Shown: positions 8,165-18,099, numbered from the stretch's first letter. The stretch: DNA of 64,000 nucleotides from Aromatoleum aromaticum EbN1 (GCF_000025965.1 NC_006513.1:1922001-1986000); one strand, 5' to 3'. Numbers and translations are program-made. The notes: generated by a model not told the origin, from the sequence alone.

Positions 8165-8995
8165 TTAGCTCATTCCATGGCGAATGTTTGTAATGTTCGG
8201 AAAACCCCGAATAGGCACAGCTTCGATGTTGATAAAGCATTTTGCAACGGGCGAAATAATCTCGAGAAGCGTCTTGTCGAGGTCGCTGAGACTCTCTTTT
8301 ACGCGAAGTAGCTGCCAGCGATTCATTACGAATGCCGCAAAATCGGCTAGCTGAATTGGGTGAACCAAGTGCGAACTGGCGAACAGAATTACCCCGGCGC
8401 AGAAGGTCGGCGCCAGACCTGGAATTACGATTGATTTTCCACTGGCAAGTCGCCCTTCGTCCACCACGACACAGGCCGTCGCGGACTCACCGTCAATCGC
8501 TTTGAGATGCATGCGAACCCGCAGCAGTGCAAAGATCAATGCAAGGTCTTCGTGATTGGAAAATTTCAATGGGCCGAAAGTCTCTGGCCAAACGGCACGA
8601 CCCAGTATGTCAGAAGCGTTGTCGGGGTCGAAGGTCTGCACAAGCACTTGAAATCGGTACGTCGCAAATATATAGGACATGAACCGAAATATACCCAGGC
8701 GCTGCTGTAAGTTTAGCTTTTGGAACTCTCCTTTTCCTGCCCATATCTCCGTGAAGTGAAACTCGGGTTCGTTGAGCCCAAGCTGTTCAAGAAAGGACAA
8801 TGCATTCGGCAGTTGATCCATTACCTCGGACGTTAGGTGAGGTGGAACGATTACCGCAACCCAAGACTTGCGCTGCTCATTCAGTCCGGGAGTCTTCAAG
8901 CCTGGCGATCCCGTGTCGTCAATGAAGACGCCATAGTGGCGGCCAGATCTGAGTTCGGCTGCAAAATTGACAGTTGGATGTTGTGGCGAATTCAT
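8165..8995 (-). CDS. DUF3800-like protein (putative RNase H-fold)
   Basis: 276 residues from the ATG at 8995; an in-frame upstream start at 9034 is possible and neither has a clear ribosome site. YGVFIDDTGSPGL near the N-terminus resembles the FIDESG motif of DUF3800, EFHFTEIWAGKGEFQKL supplies a conserved acidic position, ACVVVDEGR a central acidic motif, and HPIQLADFAAFVMNRWQ matches the C-terminal QLADLIA motif. DUF3800 proteins are suspected nucleases often found with mobile or defence genes; the activity is not established. It stands alone between an IS630 remnant and the DUF1343 operon. Confidence 0.6.
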   Translation of the reverse strand: MNSPQHPTVNFAAELRSGRHYGVFIDDTGSPGLKTPGLNEQRKSWVAVIVPPHLTSEVMDQLPNALSFLEQLGLNEPEFHFTEIWAGKGEFQKLNLQQRLGIFRFMSYIFATYRFQVLVQTFDPDNASDILGRAVWPETFGPLKFSNHEDLALIFALLRVRMHLKAIDGESATACVVVDEGRLASGKSIVIPGLAPTFCAGVILFASSHLVHPIQLADFAAFVMNRWQLLRVKESLSDLDKTLLEIISPVAKCFINIEAVPIRGFPNITNIRHGMS

Positions 8996-9034
8996 TACGG
9001 CTAACGAATAGCGCTGATCCGCAGCTGAAGGCAT

Positions 9035-9398
9035 GTGGGATGAGTGCAGGCGATCATGGCAACATTTGAGTAGGCAGAATGGGCTGGCGGGTCGATAGAC
9101 GGAATCGGTCTATTGCACTGGCCGAACGTCATGCGATCCTGTGCTTTAAGGCATGGAAATGTCATCGAAGACGACGCTAGCCGACGTTCCTGTGCGGTGT
9201 CAAACGAGCAGGTCAATATTTCCCTTATGTCGCGCAACTCGTTCATGGCCAATGAGCAATCCGTCACGCTGGCGCGTACGAGCCGCGTGTGTTGGCGCGA
9301 GTCACCTGGGAGCGCTGTGGGGCGAGGTCAATCGTGTCACAGGCAGTTGGGCCGGCCGCCGCGGGCCGGTAGTTGCGGGCAGGTGCGCGGTCGGTGAT
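9035..9398. other. Intergenic region, nothing recognised
   Basis: 364 bp between the DUF3800-like gene and the DUF1343 stop codon. Short open frames exist on both strands but none has a family match or ribosome site that I trust. Confidence 0.5.
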
Positions 9399-10616
9399 TC
9401 AGTAGAGCAGGTATGAGGCGCGCTCCGCACCCCACACCGCCTCGTCGGCCGCCGCCAGCGCATTGAGGTCGCCCGGCGCCGCAGCCGGGTCATCCACCCA
9501 CTCCCGCAGCAGCGCACTCCCGTTAATGAGGTCGATCGCGAGGCGATCGTGCTCGTATTCGTATGCGAAGTCGCGCCACAGCGGGTAATCCGGCTGCAGC
9601 AGACGCAGCGCCTTGAATGCGAGCGCCTGCACGCGCCACGGGCGGAACGCGCCGTGGTCGTAATGTGCGGCGTCCTCGACGTGGATCTGCAGGCCGTTGC
9701 ACAGCAGGCCGGCGTGCTTGTGGAAGGTCGGCTCGAACCAGCATTCACGCAGCACGCAGCCGGCGAGCCAGTCGGGCGCGAGCGCGCGCATCGCGGCGAG
9801 CAGCGCGCGGGCGTCGATGTCCGGCGCGCCGAAGAGTTCGAGCGGGCGCGTCGTGCCGCGGCCTTCCGACAGCGTCGTGCCTTCGAGCATCACCGTGCCG
9901 GCGTACGCGCGCGCCATCGACAGGTTCGGCGCGTTCGGGCTCGGGTTGATCCAGCTGCGCTCGCCCGCCGGCCAGCCGTAGCCGGGCGCTGCGTCCGGCT
10001 CCCAGCCTTGCATCGGGATCACTTGGCAATCGACGTCGAGTCGCAGCGTCGCGATGAACCAGCGCGCGAGCTCGCCCATCGTCAGGCCGTGGCGCATCGG
10101 CAGCGGCCCGGCACCGACGAAGCTTTCCCAGCCCGCTCGCAGCAGCAGGCCTTCGACCGGCCGGCCGGCAGGATTCGGGCGATCGAGCACCCACACCGTC
10201 TTGCCGTGCTCGGCCGCGGCTTCGAGCACGTAGCGCAGCGTCGTGATGAACGTGTAGATGCGGCAGCCGAGGTCCTGCAGGTCGACGAGCAGCACGTCGA
10301 AGCTGTCCATCATCGCGTCGGTCGGTCGGCGTACCTCGCCGTACAGGCTGAACACCGGGATGTGATGCAGCGGGTCGATGAAATCAGGCGACTCGACCAT
10401 GTTGTCCTGCTTGTCGCCGCGCAGCCCGTGCTGCGGCCCGAAGGCGGCGGTCAGCTGCAGGTCCGGCAACGCGGCGAGCGCGTCGAGCGAATGGACGAGG
10501 CTGCGGGTCACGGAAGCGGGATGCGCGAGCAGCGCGACACGGCGTCCGGCGAGCGGGCGGCGCAGCGCCGCGGTGTCGAGCAGGCGGTCGAGGCCGAACT
10601 GAATCGAGGAGGTCAT
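9399..10616 (-). CDS. DUF1343 protein, NamZ-like exo-beta-N-acetylmuramidase family
   Basis: 405 residues. The family (PF07075) includes NamZ, an exo-N-acetylmuramidase acting on peptidoglycan fragments. Typical segments are GRRVALLAHPASVT, FGPQHGLRGDKQDNM, the DVLLVDLQDLGCRIYTF block, WVLDRPNPAGRPVEG and NLSMARAYAGTVMLEGT followed by LSEGRGTTRPLELFG. I see no signal peptide from this start, so it would act in the cytoplasm on imported fragments. The start at 10616 overlaps the stop of the upstream DOMON-like gene as ATGA, indicating coupling. A broken copy of its 3' end lies at 3748-3972. Confidence 0.88.
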   Translation of the reverse strand: MTSSIQFGLDRLLDTAALRRPLAGRRVALLAHPASVTRSLVHSLDALAALPDLQLTAAFGPQHGLRGDKQDNMVESPDFIDPLHHIPVFSLYGEVRRPTDAMMDSFDVLLVDLQDLGCRIYTFITTLRYVLEAAAEHGKTVWVLDRPNPAGRPVEGLLLRAGWESFVGAGPLPMRHGLTMGELARWFIATLRLDVDCQVIPMQGWEPDAAPGYGWPAGERSWINPSPNAPNLSMARAYAGTVMLEGTTLSEGRGTTRPLELFGAPDIDARALLAAMRALAPDWLAGCVLRECWFEPTFHKHAGLLCNGLQIHVEDAAHYDHGAFRPWRVQALAFKALRLLQPDYPLWRDFAYEYEHDRLAIDLINGSALLREWVDDPAAAPGDLNALAAADEAVWGAERASYLLY

Positions 10617-11212
10617 GAGGTCCTTTGCCGAAGCCGCGGAATCTTTGCGACGTATCCGGTCGTGAGCGCGAAGCCGTCGCGGAGGTGAAAGTCGGGGGCC
10701 GGGCCGGGGTGGCGCAGGGCCCAGTACGAGCGCTTGCCGTCGATGTCTTCGATGACCGCCGTCAGCCCGAGTTGCAGGTCGTCGAGGCTGCCCGCAGGCA
10801 GCGCGGCGGCGTGAAGGCGGACGTCGACATCGAGGCGTCTGCCGGCGGCGTGCGTGACGATGCGCGGCGCGACTGCCGCCAGTGCGGGCGCAGCTTCGTC
10901 GTCGTGCTCGCGGTAGGCGCGAAACGCATACGCTGCCCATTCGCCGGACGGCGAAAAATTGAATTCACGGTAAGCGCCGGTGCCGGGCGCAGCAACGAAA
11001 AATTCGAAGCACGTGTGCGCCCACAGTCCGTCTGCACGGCTGGCCGGACGCGGCGACGGAATGCGCAGTCGCGCCAAGTCACCGTGCAGCCGGTAGCGCA
11101 GGCCGAGCGTGCCGCCGGGGGCGACGTCGACCCGCACTTCGAGCGCTTCGACCGCCGGGCACGGCGTCCGCGGATGAGGGAGCAGCGCAATGGAATCGCT
11201 GGCGCCGATCAT
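10613..11212 (-). CDS. DOMON-like domain protein
   Basis: 199 residues. The central part (ADGLWAHTCFEFFVAAPG, YREFNFSPSGEWAAYAF) and the end (KRSYWALRHPGPAPDFHLRDGFAL) match the DOMON-like type found in Rhodocyclales and other proteobacteria; DOMON folds bind haem or sugars, but the ligand here is unknown. No signal peptide is evident. It starts 8 nt after the TonB receptor stop and its own stop overlaps the next start, so the three genes form one leftward operon whose first gene is broken by an IS. Confidence 0.75.
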   Translation of the reverse strand: MIGASDSIALLPHPRTPCPAVEALEVRVDVAPGGTLGLRYRLHGDLARLRIPSPRPASRADGLWAHTCFEFFVAAPGTGAYREFNFSPSGEWAAYAFRAYREHDDEAAPALAAVAPRIVTHAAGRRLDVDVRLHAAALPAGSLDDLQLGLTAVIEDIDGKRSYWALRHPGPAPDFHLRDGFALTTGYVAKIPRLRQRTS

Positions 11213-11220
11213 CGCGGGAG

Positions 11221-12351
11221 TCAGTCGAGCGCCAGCGCGACCGAGAGATAGACCTGACGCGTCGCCGGATTGATCATGTGCCTGCCCTGCAGCATCTGTT
11301 CGCTGCCGTTCGCGATCTCCTGGTGGCGCCGCCCGAGATTGAGCGCGCTCAGCGCGAATCGCAGCGGTTTTCCGCCGAATCGCGTCTCGTAGCTGAGGTT
11401 CGCATCCACTGTGGTATAGGACCGCGCGAGGTAGCGAAAGCGCGGCACGTAGCCTTCGCTGCCGGCGAGCGGGCCCATGCGCAGTACGCTGATCATGCTT
11501 TTCCAGCCCGCGCCGTAATCCTGCAGCCAGCTCAGGCTGACGGTGTAGGGTGCCGTACGGGCTTCGAGGCCGCGGTTCCCCGCGTCGCGGTCGATGAGGC
11601 TGTGCGCGAGACGCAGTTCGGTTCCGCTGCGCGGGCGTGCGACGAGCTGGTATTCGATGCCGCGCAGCGTGACCGGCCGGTTGAGGTTCTCGTAGCGTGT
11701 CGAGCCGAGAAAGCCGGCGAGGACCGGCGCCGGCCGCAGGTCGGGCTGTGGCACGCGCACGACGAAGTCGTGGATGCGCTCGTTGAAGAGACGCACGTCG
11801 AGGGTCGTGTTCCACGCCGCAAAGCGGCCGAAGTAACCGAATTCGACGGTATCGATGCGCGCCTGCCGCAGATCCCGATGCGGCAGGAACGGGCGGGCCA
11901 GGAGTTCTCCGCTGGCCGGGTCGATGGCGCGGATGTCGCCATCGCGTTCGAAGAGATTGTGCTGGCGCCAGGCGCGCGAATAGCCGCCGCGCAGCGTGTC
12001 GGTGTCGGTCGCCTGCCAGTTGGCGAACGCGCGCGGGCTGAAATGCGCGGGCGCAGTCGAATATTTCTCGTGGGCGCCGCCAAGGTTCAGCGTCAGGCGC
12101 GCCAGCGGGCGCCATTCCGCGTTGCCGAACAGGCGGTACAGGCGCTGCGCAGCGGGGTTGCCGGTGGAGAACAGGAACGGCGCGTCGACCTCGTCGCGCC
12201 GCGCCCCGATGCCCCACACCGCTTGCATGGTCGGTGCCGGCCTGCTGCGATGTTGCAATTCGAGGTGGTTGCGCACGCTGTGCCGGTTGCGGTCGAGCGG
12301 CACGAACGGGTAACCCGGCGCGCTCGCGATCCATTCGTCCCGCACCCGTTC
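11221..12351 (-). pseudogene. TonB-dependent receptor, 3' fragment
   Basis: Encodes the C-terminal beta-barrel of the receptor begun at 13632-14517 (from RVRDEWIASAPGYPF to the final strand QVYLSVALALD, which ends without the usual terminal F). It contains repeated amphipathic strands with TonB-barrel character (FGYFGRFAAWNTTLDVRLFN, YTTVDANLSYETRF). Removing the IS5-family element and one GTTC duplication joins the frames as YYHTHERVRDEW, giving 670 codons. The present reading frame instead starts within IS sequence. Confidence 0.88.
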
Positions 12352-13631
12352 GGGCGCCTCGAAAAACCTCGCCTCTCCCGCTCTTGGTAAAATTACATCC
12401 TCCTGAATCTCGCCACAGCCGACATCGATGAAACCGCGCAGCGCCATCAAGACCGACCTGTTTGCCTTTGATGCCCACCGACAGAAGATCGACGCGCTGG
12501 GCGACCCGCTGGCCGAGATCGAGTCGCACATCGACTTTGCGGCGTTGGCGGCCGAGGTTGATCGGGTGGCGCCCCGTCCGGTGAGTGCGCAAGGCGGGCG
12601 CCCGCCGTACCCGACCGAGACGATGGTGCGCATCCTGGTGGTGAAGCGCCTGTACAACCTCTCGGACGAGCAGATGGAATACCAGTTGCTCGACCGCATG
12701 AGCTACAAGCGCTTCTGCGGCCTGGCGAACGCGACGAACGTCCCGGACCGCACCACGGTGTGGACCTTCGAGAACCGGATCGGTGAGGCGGGGGCGAAGG
12801 CCTTGTTCGACGGGGTCTCGGCGCAGCTGCTCCAGAAGGGCTTCATCGCGCGCGGCGGTCAGATCATCGACGCCACCTTGGTGCCGGCGCCCAAGCAGCA
12901 CAACAGGCGCGGCGAGAAGGAACTGATCGAGCAAGGCGCAATGCCCGCCTCGTGGCGCCCGGCGAAGCGGCGCCAGAAGGATCTCGATGCGACCTGGACG
13001 AAGAAGCACGGCAAGAGCCACTTCGGCTACAAGCTCTCGATCAACGCAGACAAGAAATACAAGATCATCCGCAGACTCGAGACCGACACGGCCAGCACGC
13101 ACGACAGCCAGCACTTCGACAACGTCTTCGACACGCGCAACACGAGCCGCGATGTTTATGCCGACCGGGGCTACCCGTCCGAGCAGCGTGAAGCCTGGCT
13201 GAAGGAGAACGGGTTTCGGAATCGGATCCAGCGCAAGGGCAAGCGCAACAAGCCGCTGTCCGAGTGCCAGCAACGGCGCAACAAACGCATCGCCAAGACG
13301 CGCGCGCGGGTCGAGCACGTATTCGGGGCCATCGAGCAGATGGGTGGCAAGCTGCTGCGTACCATCGGTCAGGAGCGGGCGAACTTTGCGATGACGATGA
13401 TGGCGGCCTGCTACAACTTGAAGCGGCTGGTCTATTTCAGGAAGGCCGGAATCGAGGCCTTCTGACGCCCGAAATGGGTCGAATCGCCGCTGCCTCAGGC
13501 GATTCGAAGCGAAAACGGGGCGACACCGCCGGGAAAAAGCGGTGATTCATCAGAGAAATTGGACCGGATTCGCTCGCGGTCATAGATGCGCGGCAGGATT
13601 CATTGAAGACCTCGGGTTATTCGAGGTGCCC
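12352..13631 (+). mobile_element. IS5-family element, copy 2
   Basis: 1280 bp, same ends as copy 1: GGGCGCCTCGAAAAACC at 12352-12368 and GGGCACCTCGAATAACC on the bottom strand from 13631. It is flanked by a GTTC duplication (12348-12351 and 13632-13635). It lies in the opposite orientation to copy 1 and interrupts the TonB receptor gene. Confidence 0.95.
12428..13465 (+). CDS. IS5-family transposase (copy 2)
   Basis: 345 residues, identical in translation to the copy at 4373-5410, with the same DDE motifs (IIDATLVPAPKQ, VYADRGYPSEQ, ARVEHVFGAIEQ). Complete, so this copy could supply transposase to the other. Confidence 0.95.
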   Translation: MKPRSAIKTDLFAFDAHRQKIDALGDPLAEIESHIDFAALAAEVDRVAPRPVSAQGGRPPYPTETMVRILVVKRLYNLSDEQMEYQLLDRMSYKRFCGLANATNVPDRTTVWTFENRIGEAGAKALFDGVSAQLLQKGFIARGGQIIDATLVPAPKQHNRRGEKELIEQGAMPASWRPAKRRQKDLDATWTKKHGKSHFGYKLSINADKKYKIIRRLETDTASTHDSQHFDNVFDTRNTSRDVYADRGYPSEQREAWLKENGFRNRIQRKGKRNKPLSECQQRRNKRIAKTRARVEHVFGAIEQMGGKLLRTIGQERANFAMTMMAACYNLKRLVYFRKAGIEAF

Positions 13632-14517
13632 GTTCGTGAGTGTGGTAATAATTCAGCATCCATTCCTCGCCGTCGCCCACGGCGTGGCGTCCTTTCAGGT
13701 GCAGCGTCGTGGTGTGACTGCGCGTGTCGCGTGGTCCATTGTTGCCGAACACCGACTCGGTGTAGCCCTCGCCGCGCCGTCCGGCACTCGCGCCGGCGCG
13801 CAGGGTCACGCTGTCCTGTGACGACAGTTGCCAGTCGCCGCGTAGCGTCGCGATATCCATGTGGTGCGCGTCGTGCACTCCATCAAAGCCGTCGTCGCGC
13901 CGTGAAGCGGCGTTGACCCGCAGCGAAACCGGCGAGCCTCCGCTGTTCGTCCAGCTCGCTTCGGCATCGCGCACGCCGCCGCTGCCGACCCGCAGTGCGC
14001 CGCCGGTGCCTGCGCCTTCGGCGCTGTGGCGCGTGATGATGTTGATGACACCGAGAAACGCGTTGGCGCCGAAGCTCGCCGCGTTGGTGCCGCGCACGAT
14101 CTCGATGCGGTCGATTTCGTCGAGGGTCAGCGGCAGCGCGCTCCAGTCGACACCGCCGAACGCGCTCGGCGTGATCACCGAGCGTCCGTCGATCAGCACC
14201 TGCATTTCGGTCGGGAAATCGTTCGACAGGCCGTGGTACGTGACCCACTGGGCGTGGCCGCGCTCTTGACCGATCTGCATCCCGGGCACGAGCCGGAACA
14301 CCCTGGCGAGATCGCGGTAACCGGTGGCGGTGAGCAGTTCGTGGTCGATCACCGTGACGGCGCCGGGCGCCTCGTGCAGCGGCTGGGGCAGCCGCGAGGC
14401 GCTGAGCACGTGAGGCAGTTCTTCGAGATACGGCACTTCGCCGGCACCTGCGCACGTCGCGATTGTGCAACTTGCGAACGGCACCCACAGGCATCGGGCA
14501 GTACGGGAAATCGTCAT
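13632..14517 (-). pseudogene. TonB-dependent receptor, 5' fragment
   Basis: Encodes a signal peptide (MTISRTARCLWVPFASCTIA then ATCAGA), a plug domain (HVLSASRLPQPLHEAPGAVT, ATGYRDLARVFRLVPGMQIG, VLIDGRSVITPSAFGG, EIDRIEIVRGTNAASFGANA then FLGVINIIT) and the first barrel strands, stopping at YYHTHE where the IS5-family copy sits. The plug is typical of outer-membrane siderophore or vitamin receptors driven by TonB; the substrate cannot be told from sequence. Together with 11221-12347 it would encode 670 residues. The insertion destroys the receptor and may be polar on the two genes downstream. Confidence 0.9.
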
Positions 14518-14869
14518 CGTGGTCGGGCGGAGGGCTGCGCAGCCGGCGGCAGCACGGCGCGAAGGATACCGCTTCTCCTACGTCGAGGGTATGGCCAGCC
14601 GCCTCCGCGTCATGCAGGCGCGAGTGGCCCGACGTGACAAAGACAATGTAAATGTTGATTTCAGAGGCCGGATTCCGCGCGCTGCCCGGAGGCGCATCCA
14701 GGGTGCGGTATGCCGCCAGTCCAGGCGTCATTCCGGGAATTCCTTGTAACAGGATGGACTGGAAAACGGGAACGGTGTGTTTCCGGATTCCGTCCGAAAA
14801 TCGAGTGGCGCGGAGTATTCGGCCGACCCTCGCCGCGCGGAAACCTGTTTATGCAGTCAGGAGGTCATC
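14518..14869. other. Divergent intergenic region
   Basis: 352 bp between the leftward TonB receptor gene and the rightward lipoprotein gene, so both promoters should lie here. I found no cobalamin-riboswitch or Fur-box sequence that I would defend. Confidence 0.5.
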
Positions 14870-15094
14870 ATGAACATCCGGACCGGTGTTTCGGCAATAG
14901 TGCTGGCGATCGCTGCCAGCGGTTGTGCAACGTGGGACGACATGTCGTCGCGCGAAAGGAGTGCCGTGATCGGGGCGGGCGTCGGCGGCACGGCCGGCGC
15001 TGTCGTGAGTGACGGCGGAGTGCTCGGCACGGTCGGAGGCGCGGCGATCGGCGGCGTGATCGGCGACCAGATCGGCAAGCGGCGCCATCCTTGA
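14870..15094 (+). CDS. Glycine-zipper lipoprotein
   Basis: 74 residues. A lipoprotein signal peptide ends in the lipobox IAASGC, so Cys21 or so would be acylated. The mature part has a glycine-zipper pattern (GAGVGGTAGAVVSDGGVLG then GGAAIGGVIGDQIG), like OsmB-type and related small outer-membrane lipoproteins. AGGAGG lies five bases before the ATG at 14870, which fixes the start against a longer upstream frame. Stands alone; function unknown, probably envelope stress or structure. Confidence 0.8.
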   Translation: MNIRTGVSAIVLAIAASGCATWDDMSSRERSAVIGAGVGGTAGAVVSDGGVLGTVGGAAIGGVIGDQIGKRRHP

Positions 15095-15225
15095 GGTGTT
15101 TACAGCTTGCGGGAAGGTGGTTCCTCCGCCGAACCGCGGGTGTCCGGCGACAGGCACTCACGGTTCGATATTTTCGACGATGGCGTGTTGTATAGTCGGG
15201 CGCCATTGCTTCCGCATGACACACC

Positions 15226-15993
15226 ATGATCGAACTCCTCACCGACCCGCAGCTGATATTCGCTTTCCTCACCCTCACTGTTCTCGAGCTGGTGCTCGGG
15301 ATCGACAACATCATCTTCATCTCGATCCTCGTCGACAAGCTCCCGCCCGAGCGACGTGCTTTTGCCCGGCGGCTCGGCCTGTTCCTCGCGATGTTCATGC
15401 GCCTCGCGCTGCTGTCGCTCCTCGCCTGGCTCGCCAGCCTGAACAGGGCGCTGTTCGAGGTGTTCGGGCACGGATTCTCGGCGCGCGACCTGATCCTGTT
15501 GCTCGGCGGCCTGTTCCTCGTGTGGAAGAGCACCGGCGAGATCCACCAGTTGATGGAAGGGGAGGAAGGCGAAGCGTCGAGCGCCGTCAAGGCGACGTTC
15601 GCGGCAGTGATCACGCAGATCATCGTCATCGACTTGGTGTTCTCGCTCGACTCGATCATCACCGCGATCGGCATGGTGGACAACCTCGCCGTGATGATCG
15701 CGGCGGTCGTCGCCTCGGTCGGGCTGATGATGGTCGCCTCCGGGCCGATCGGCGACTTCGTCTCGGCGCACCCGACGGTGAAGATGCTGGCGCTGTCGTT
15801 CCTGATGGTCATCGGCGTCGTGCTGCTCGCCGAAGGCTTCGGCCATCACGTGCCGAAAGGCTACATTTATTCGGCGATGGCGTTCTCGGTCGTCGTCGAG
15901 ATGCTCAACATCCGCATGCGCAAGCGTGCCGCTCACCCGGTGGACCTGCGCGAACCGTATGTTGCCGAGAAGGTGGCCGCCAAACGCGCCTGA
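15226..15993 (+). CDS. TerC-family integral membrane protein
   Basis: 255 residues with about seven membrane segments. The family signature ELVLGIDNIIFISIL carries the conserved acidic residues within the first two helices, and the second repeat has DLVFSLDSIITAIGM, the matching acidic motif. TerC/Alx proteins act in metal (manganese) efflux or tellurite resistance in the inner membrane. A hydrophilic cytoplasmic loop (IHQLMEGEEGEASSAVK) separates the halves. No manganese riboswitch was recognised in the 130 bp upstream. Downstream is a strong hairpin shared with the convergent small gene. Confidence 0.9.
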   Translation: MIELLTDPQLIFAFLTLTVLELVLGIDNIIFISILVDKLPPERRAFARRLGLFLAMFMRLALLSLLAWLASLNRALFEVFGHGFSARDLILLLGGLFLVWKSTGEIHQLMEGEEGEASSAVKATFAAVITQIIVIDLVFSLDSIITAIGMVDNLAVMIAAVVASVGLMMVASGPIGDFVSAHPTVKMLALSFLMVIGVVLLAEGFGHHVPKGYIYSAMAFSVVVEMLNIRMRKRAAHPVDLREPYVAEKVAAKRA

Positions 15994-16005
15994 AGAGACG
16001 GGTCG

Positions 16006-16032
16006 CGCGCCGGGGAAGCTCTCCCCGGCGCG
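16006..16032. terminator. Bidirectional terminator-like hairpin
   Basis: Perfect 11-bp stem CGCGCCGGGGA/TCCCCGGCGCG with a five-base loop, between the stops of terC and the convergent gene at 16046. It lacks a T run, so intrinsic termination is likely but not certain. Confidence 0.6.
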
Positions 16033-16045
16033 GTTCGGGCTGCCG

Positions 16046-16303
16046 CTACCGGCTTTTGTCTGTCCCGCCCCCTTCGCGCTCCTCGCGGGCGACTGCCGAC
16101 AGCTCGCGCAGATACCACGCCGCGTACGCGAATCCGGCGGCCGAGACCAGCGCCGTGAACAGCAGCGTGCGGTCGAATGGCAGTCCCGCCGCGAGATTGG
16201 CGACGACGACATAGCCGAGGTAGCACGCGGCGACGAGGCCGGCGAGGATGCGGGTGAGGGCGAAGATCTTGCGCTGGCGCAGCGTCGGAGTGGCTCGGGA
16301 CAT
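16046..16303 (-). CDS. Small inner-membrane protein, hypothetical
   Basis: 85 residues with two predicted membrane segments (ILAGLVAACYLGYVVVANLA and TLLFTALVSAAGFAYAAWYL) between a basic N-terminus and a charged tail (REEREGGGTDKSR). Family not recognised. Convergent with terC, and divergent from prfC. Confidence 0.65.
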   Translation of the reverse strand: MSRATPTLRQRKIFALTRILAGLVAACYLGYVVVANLAAGLPFDRTLLFTALVSAAGFAYAAWYLRELSAVAREEREGGGTDKSR

Positions 16304-16452
16304 GACGATATCGTCGAATTGCGGGAGGGCTGCATCATCGCAGATTTCCGTCTGATCGCGCCAATCTGCTGCGATCCGGTAATTACTTGATAGAATTGGG
16401 CTTGTCCCGCCCGGCCGCTCGGCTCGGCGGCTTTGTTTTTTGCGAACCGATC

Positions 16453-18099
16453 ATGGCCGATATTCCCGCCGCCACGCCTTCAGCAACCCCGTTCCCCCCT
16501 GAATTGCTGCGCGACGTCGAGCGCCGCCGCACTTTCGGCATCATCTCCCACCCCGACGCCGGCAAGACGACGCTGACCGAGAAGCTCTTGCTGTTCGGCG
16601 GCGCGATCCAGCTCGCCGGCACCGTCAAGGCGAGGAAGAGCGCGCGCCATGCGACTTCCGACTGGATGGAAGTGGAAAAGCAGCGCGGCATCTCGGTGAG
16701 CAGCTCGGTGATGCAGTTCGAGTACGCGGGGCACACCATCAACCTGCTCGACACGCCGGGCCACCAGGACTTCTCCGAGGACACTTACCGCGTGCTGACC
16801 GCGGTCGACGCCGCGGTGATGGTCATCGACGCGGCGAAAGGCGTCGAAACGCAGACGATCAAGCTGCTCGAAGTGTGCCGACTGCGCAACACGCCGATCA
16901 TCACCTTCATCAACAAGATGGACCGTGAAGTGCGCGAATCCTTCGATCTGCTGCAGGAGATCGAGGAGGTGCTGAAAATCGACTGCGCGCCGATCACTTG
17001 GCCGATCGGCATGGGCAAGACGTTCCGCGGCGTCTATCACCTGCTCGAAGACCGCGTGCTGCGCTTCACACCGGGCGAGGAAAAGCGCAGCGAGGCCGAA
17101 GTCATCAAGGGCATCGCGAACGCGCAGCTCGACGAGCTGTTCCCGCTCGAAGTCGGCAAGCTGCGCGAGGAAGTCGACCTTATCCAGGGCGCGTCGAACC
17201 CGTTCTCGCTCGGCGACTTCCTCGCCGGCAAGCAGACGCCGGTGTTCTTCGGCTCCGGCATCAACAACTTCGGCGTGCAGGAGATCCTGCAGGCACTGCT
17301 CGACTGGGCGCCGCCGCCGCAGCCGCGAGTGGCAGGTGTCACTGTGGCGGACACCCGCCTCGTGATGCCGGCCGAAGCGCCGTTTTCGGGCTTCGTGTTC
17401 AAGATCCAGGCCAACATGGACCCGAAGCACCGCGACCGCATCGCGTTCTTCCGCATCTGCTCGGGCCGCTACAGCTCGGGCATGAAAGTGAAGCACGTGC
17501 GCATGGGGCGCGAGATGAAGCTCGCGAACGCGCTGACTTTCATGGCCAACGAGCGCGTGCTGATGGAAGACGGCGTCGCCGGCGACATCATCGGCATCCA
17601 CAACCACGGCCAGTTGCACATCGGCGATACGCTGACCGAAGGCGAAAACCTCGGCTACAAGGGCATCCCGTATTTCTCGCCGGAACTCTTCAGCGCCGCG
17701 CGCCTGCGCGACCCGCTCAAGTCCAAGCAATTGCAGAAAGGCCTGCAGGAGCTCGGCGAGGAAGGCGCGATCCAGGTGTTCGAGCAGGAAGGCGGCAACA
17801 TGCTGCTCGGCGCAGTCGGCCAGCTGCAGTTCGAAGTCGTCGCGCAGCGCCTGAAGGACGAGTACAAAGTCGACGCGATCTTCGAATCCGCCGACATTTA
17901 CACCGCGCGGTGGCTGGTCTTCCCGGACGAGGTCACGCGCCGCAACTTCGAGCGCGAACAGGGGATCCGCGTCGGCAAGGATGTCGACGGCAACCCGGTG
18001 TATCTCGCGACGAGCCGCTACAACCTCGAAGTGACGATGGAAAAGTGGCCGAAAGTCGGCTTCCACGCGACGCGGGAACACGGCGAGAAGCTGAGCTGA
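16453..18099 (+). CDS. prfC: Peptide chain release factor 3
   Basis: 548-residue translational GTPase that recycles RF1/RF2 from the ribosome after peptide release. G1 [16 protein letters not shown]2/switch region with [16 protein letters not shown]3 [16 protein letters not shown]4 FINKMDRE are all present, followed by the beta-barrel domain and the C-terminal EF-G domain III-like region ([19 protein letters not shown]). Slightly longer than the E. coli protein (529) because of an N-terminal extension. Start at 16453 preferred; an in-frame ATG at 16387 adds 22 residues with no family match. Confidence 0.95.
   Translation: MADIPAATPSATPFPPELLRDVERRRTFGIISHPDAGKTTLTEKLLLFGGAIQLAGTVKARKSARHATSDWMEVEKQRGISVSSSVMQFEYAGHTINLLDTPGHQDFSEDTYRVLTAVDAAVMVIDAAKGVETQTIKLLEVCRLRNTPIITFINKMDREVRESFDLLQEIEEVLKIDCAPITWPIGMGKTFRGVYHLLEDRVLRFTPGEEKRSEAEVIKGIANAQLDELFPLEVGKLREEVDLIQGASNPFSLGDFLAGKQTPVFFGSGINNFGVQEILQALLDWAPPPQPRVAGVTVADTRLVMPAEAPFSGFVFKIQANMDPKHRDRIAFFRICSGRYSSGMKVKHVRMGREMKLANALTFMANERVLMEDGVAGDIIGIHNHGQLHIGDTLTEGENLGYKGIPYFSPELFSAARLRDPLKSKQLQKGLQELGEEGAIQVFEQEGGNMLLGAVGQLQFEVVAQRLKDEYKVDAIFESADIYTARWLVFPDEVTRRNFEREQGIRVGKDVDGNPVYLATSRYNLEVTMEKWPKVGFHATREHGEKLS

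Noticed and set aside
9001-9267. 88-codon leftward frame upstream of the DUF3800-like gene
   Set aside because: Overlaps the DUF3800-like gene's start region, has no family match and ordinary intergenic composition.
10613-13318. 901-codon leftward frame spanning IS5 copy 2 into the DOMON-like gene
   Set aside because: Runs antisense through the transposase, then out of frame through the receptor fragment; only its last 199 codons are a real gene.
15100-15225. Possible manganese (yybP-ykoY) riboswitch upstream of terC
   Set aside because: The conserved internal-loop sequences of that riboswitch were not found by eye.
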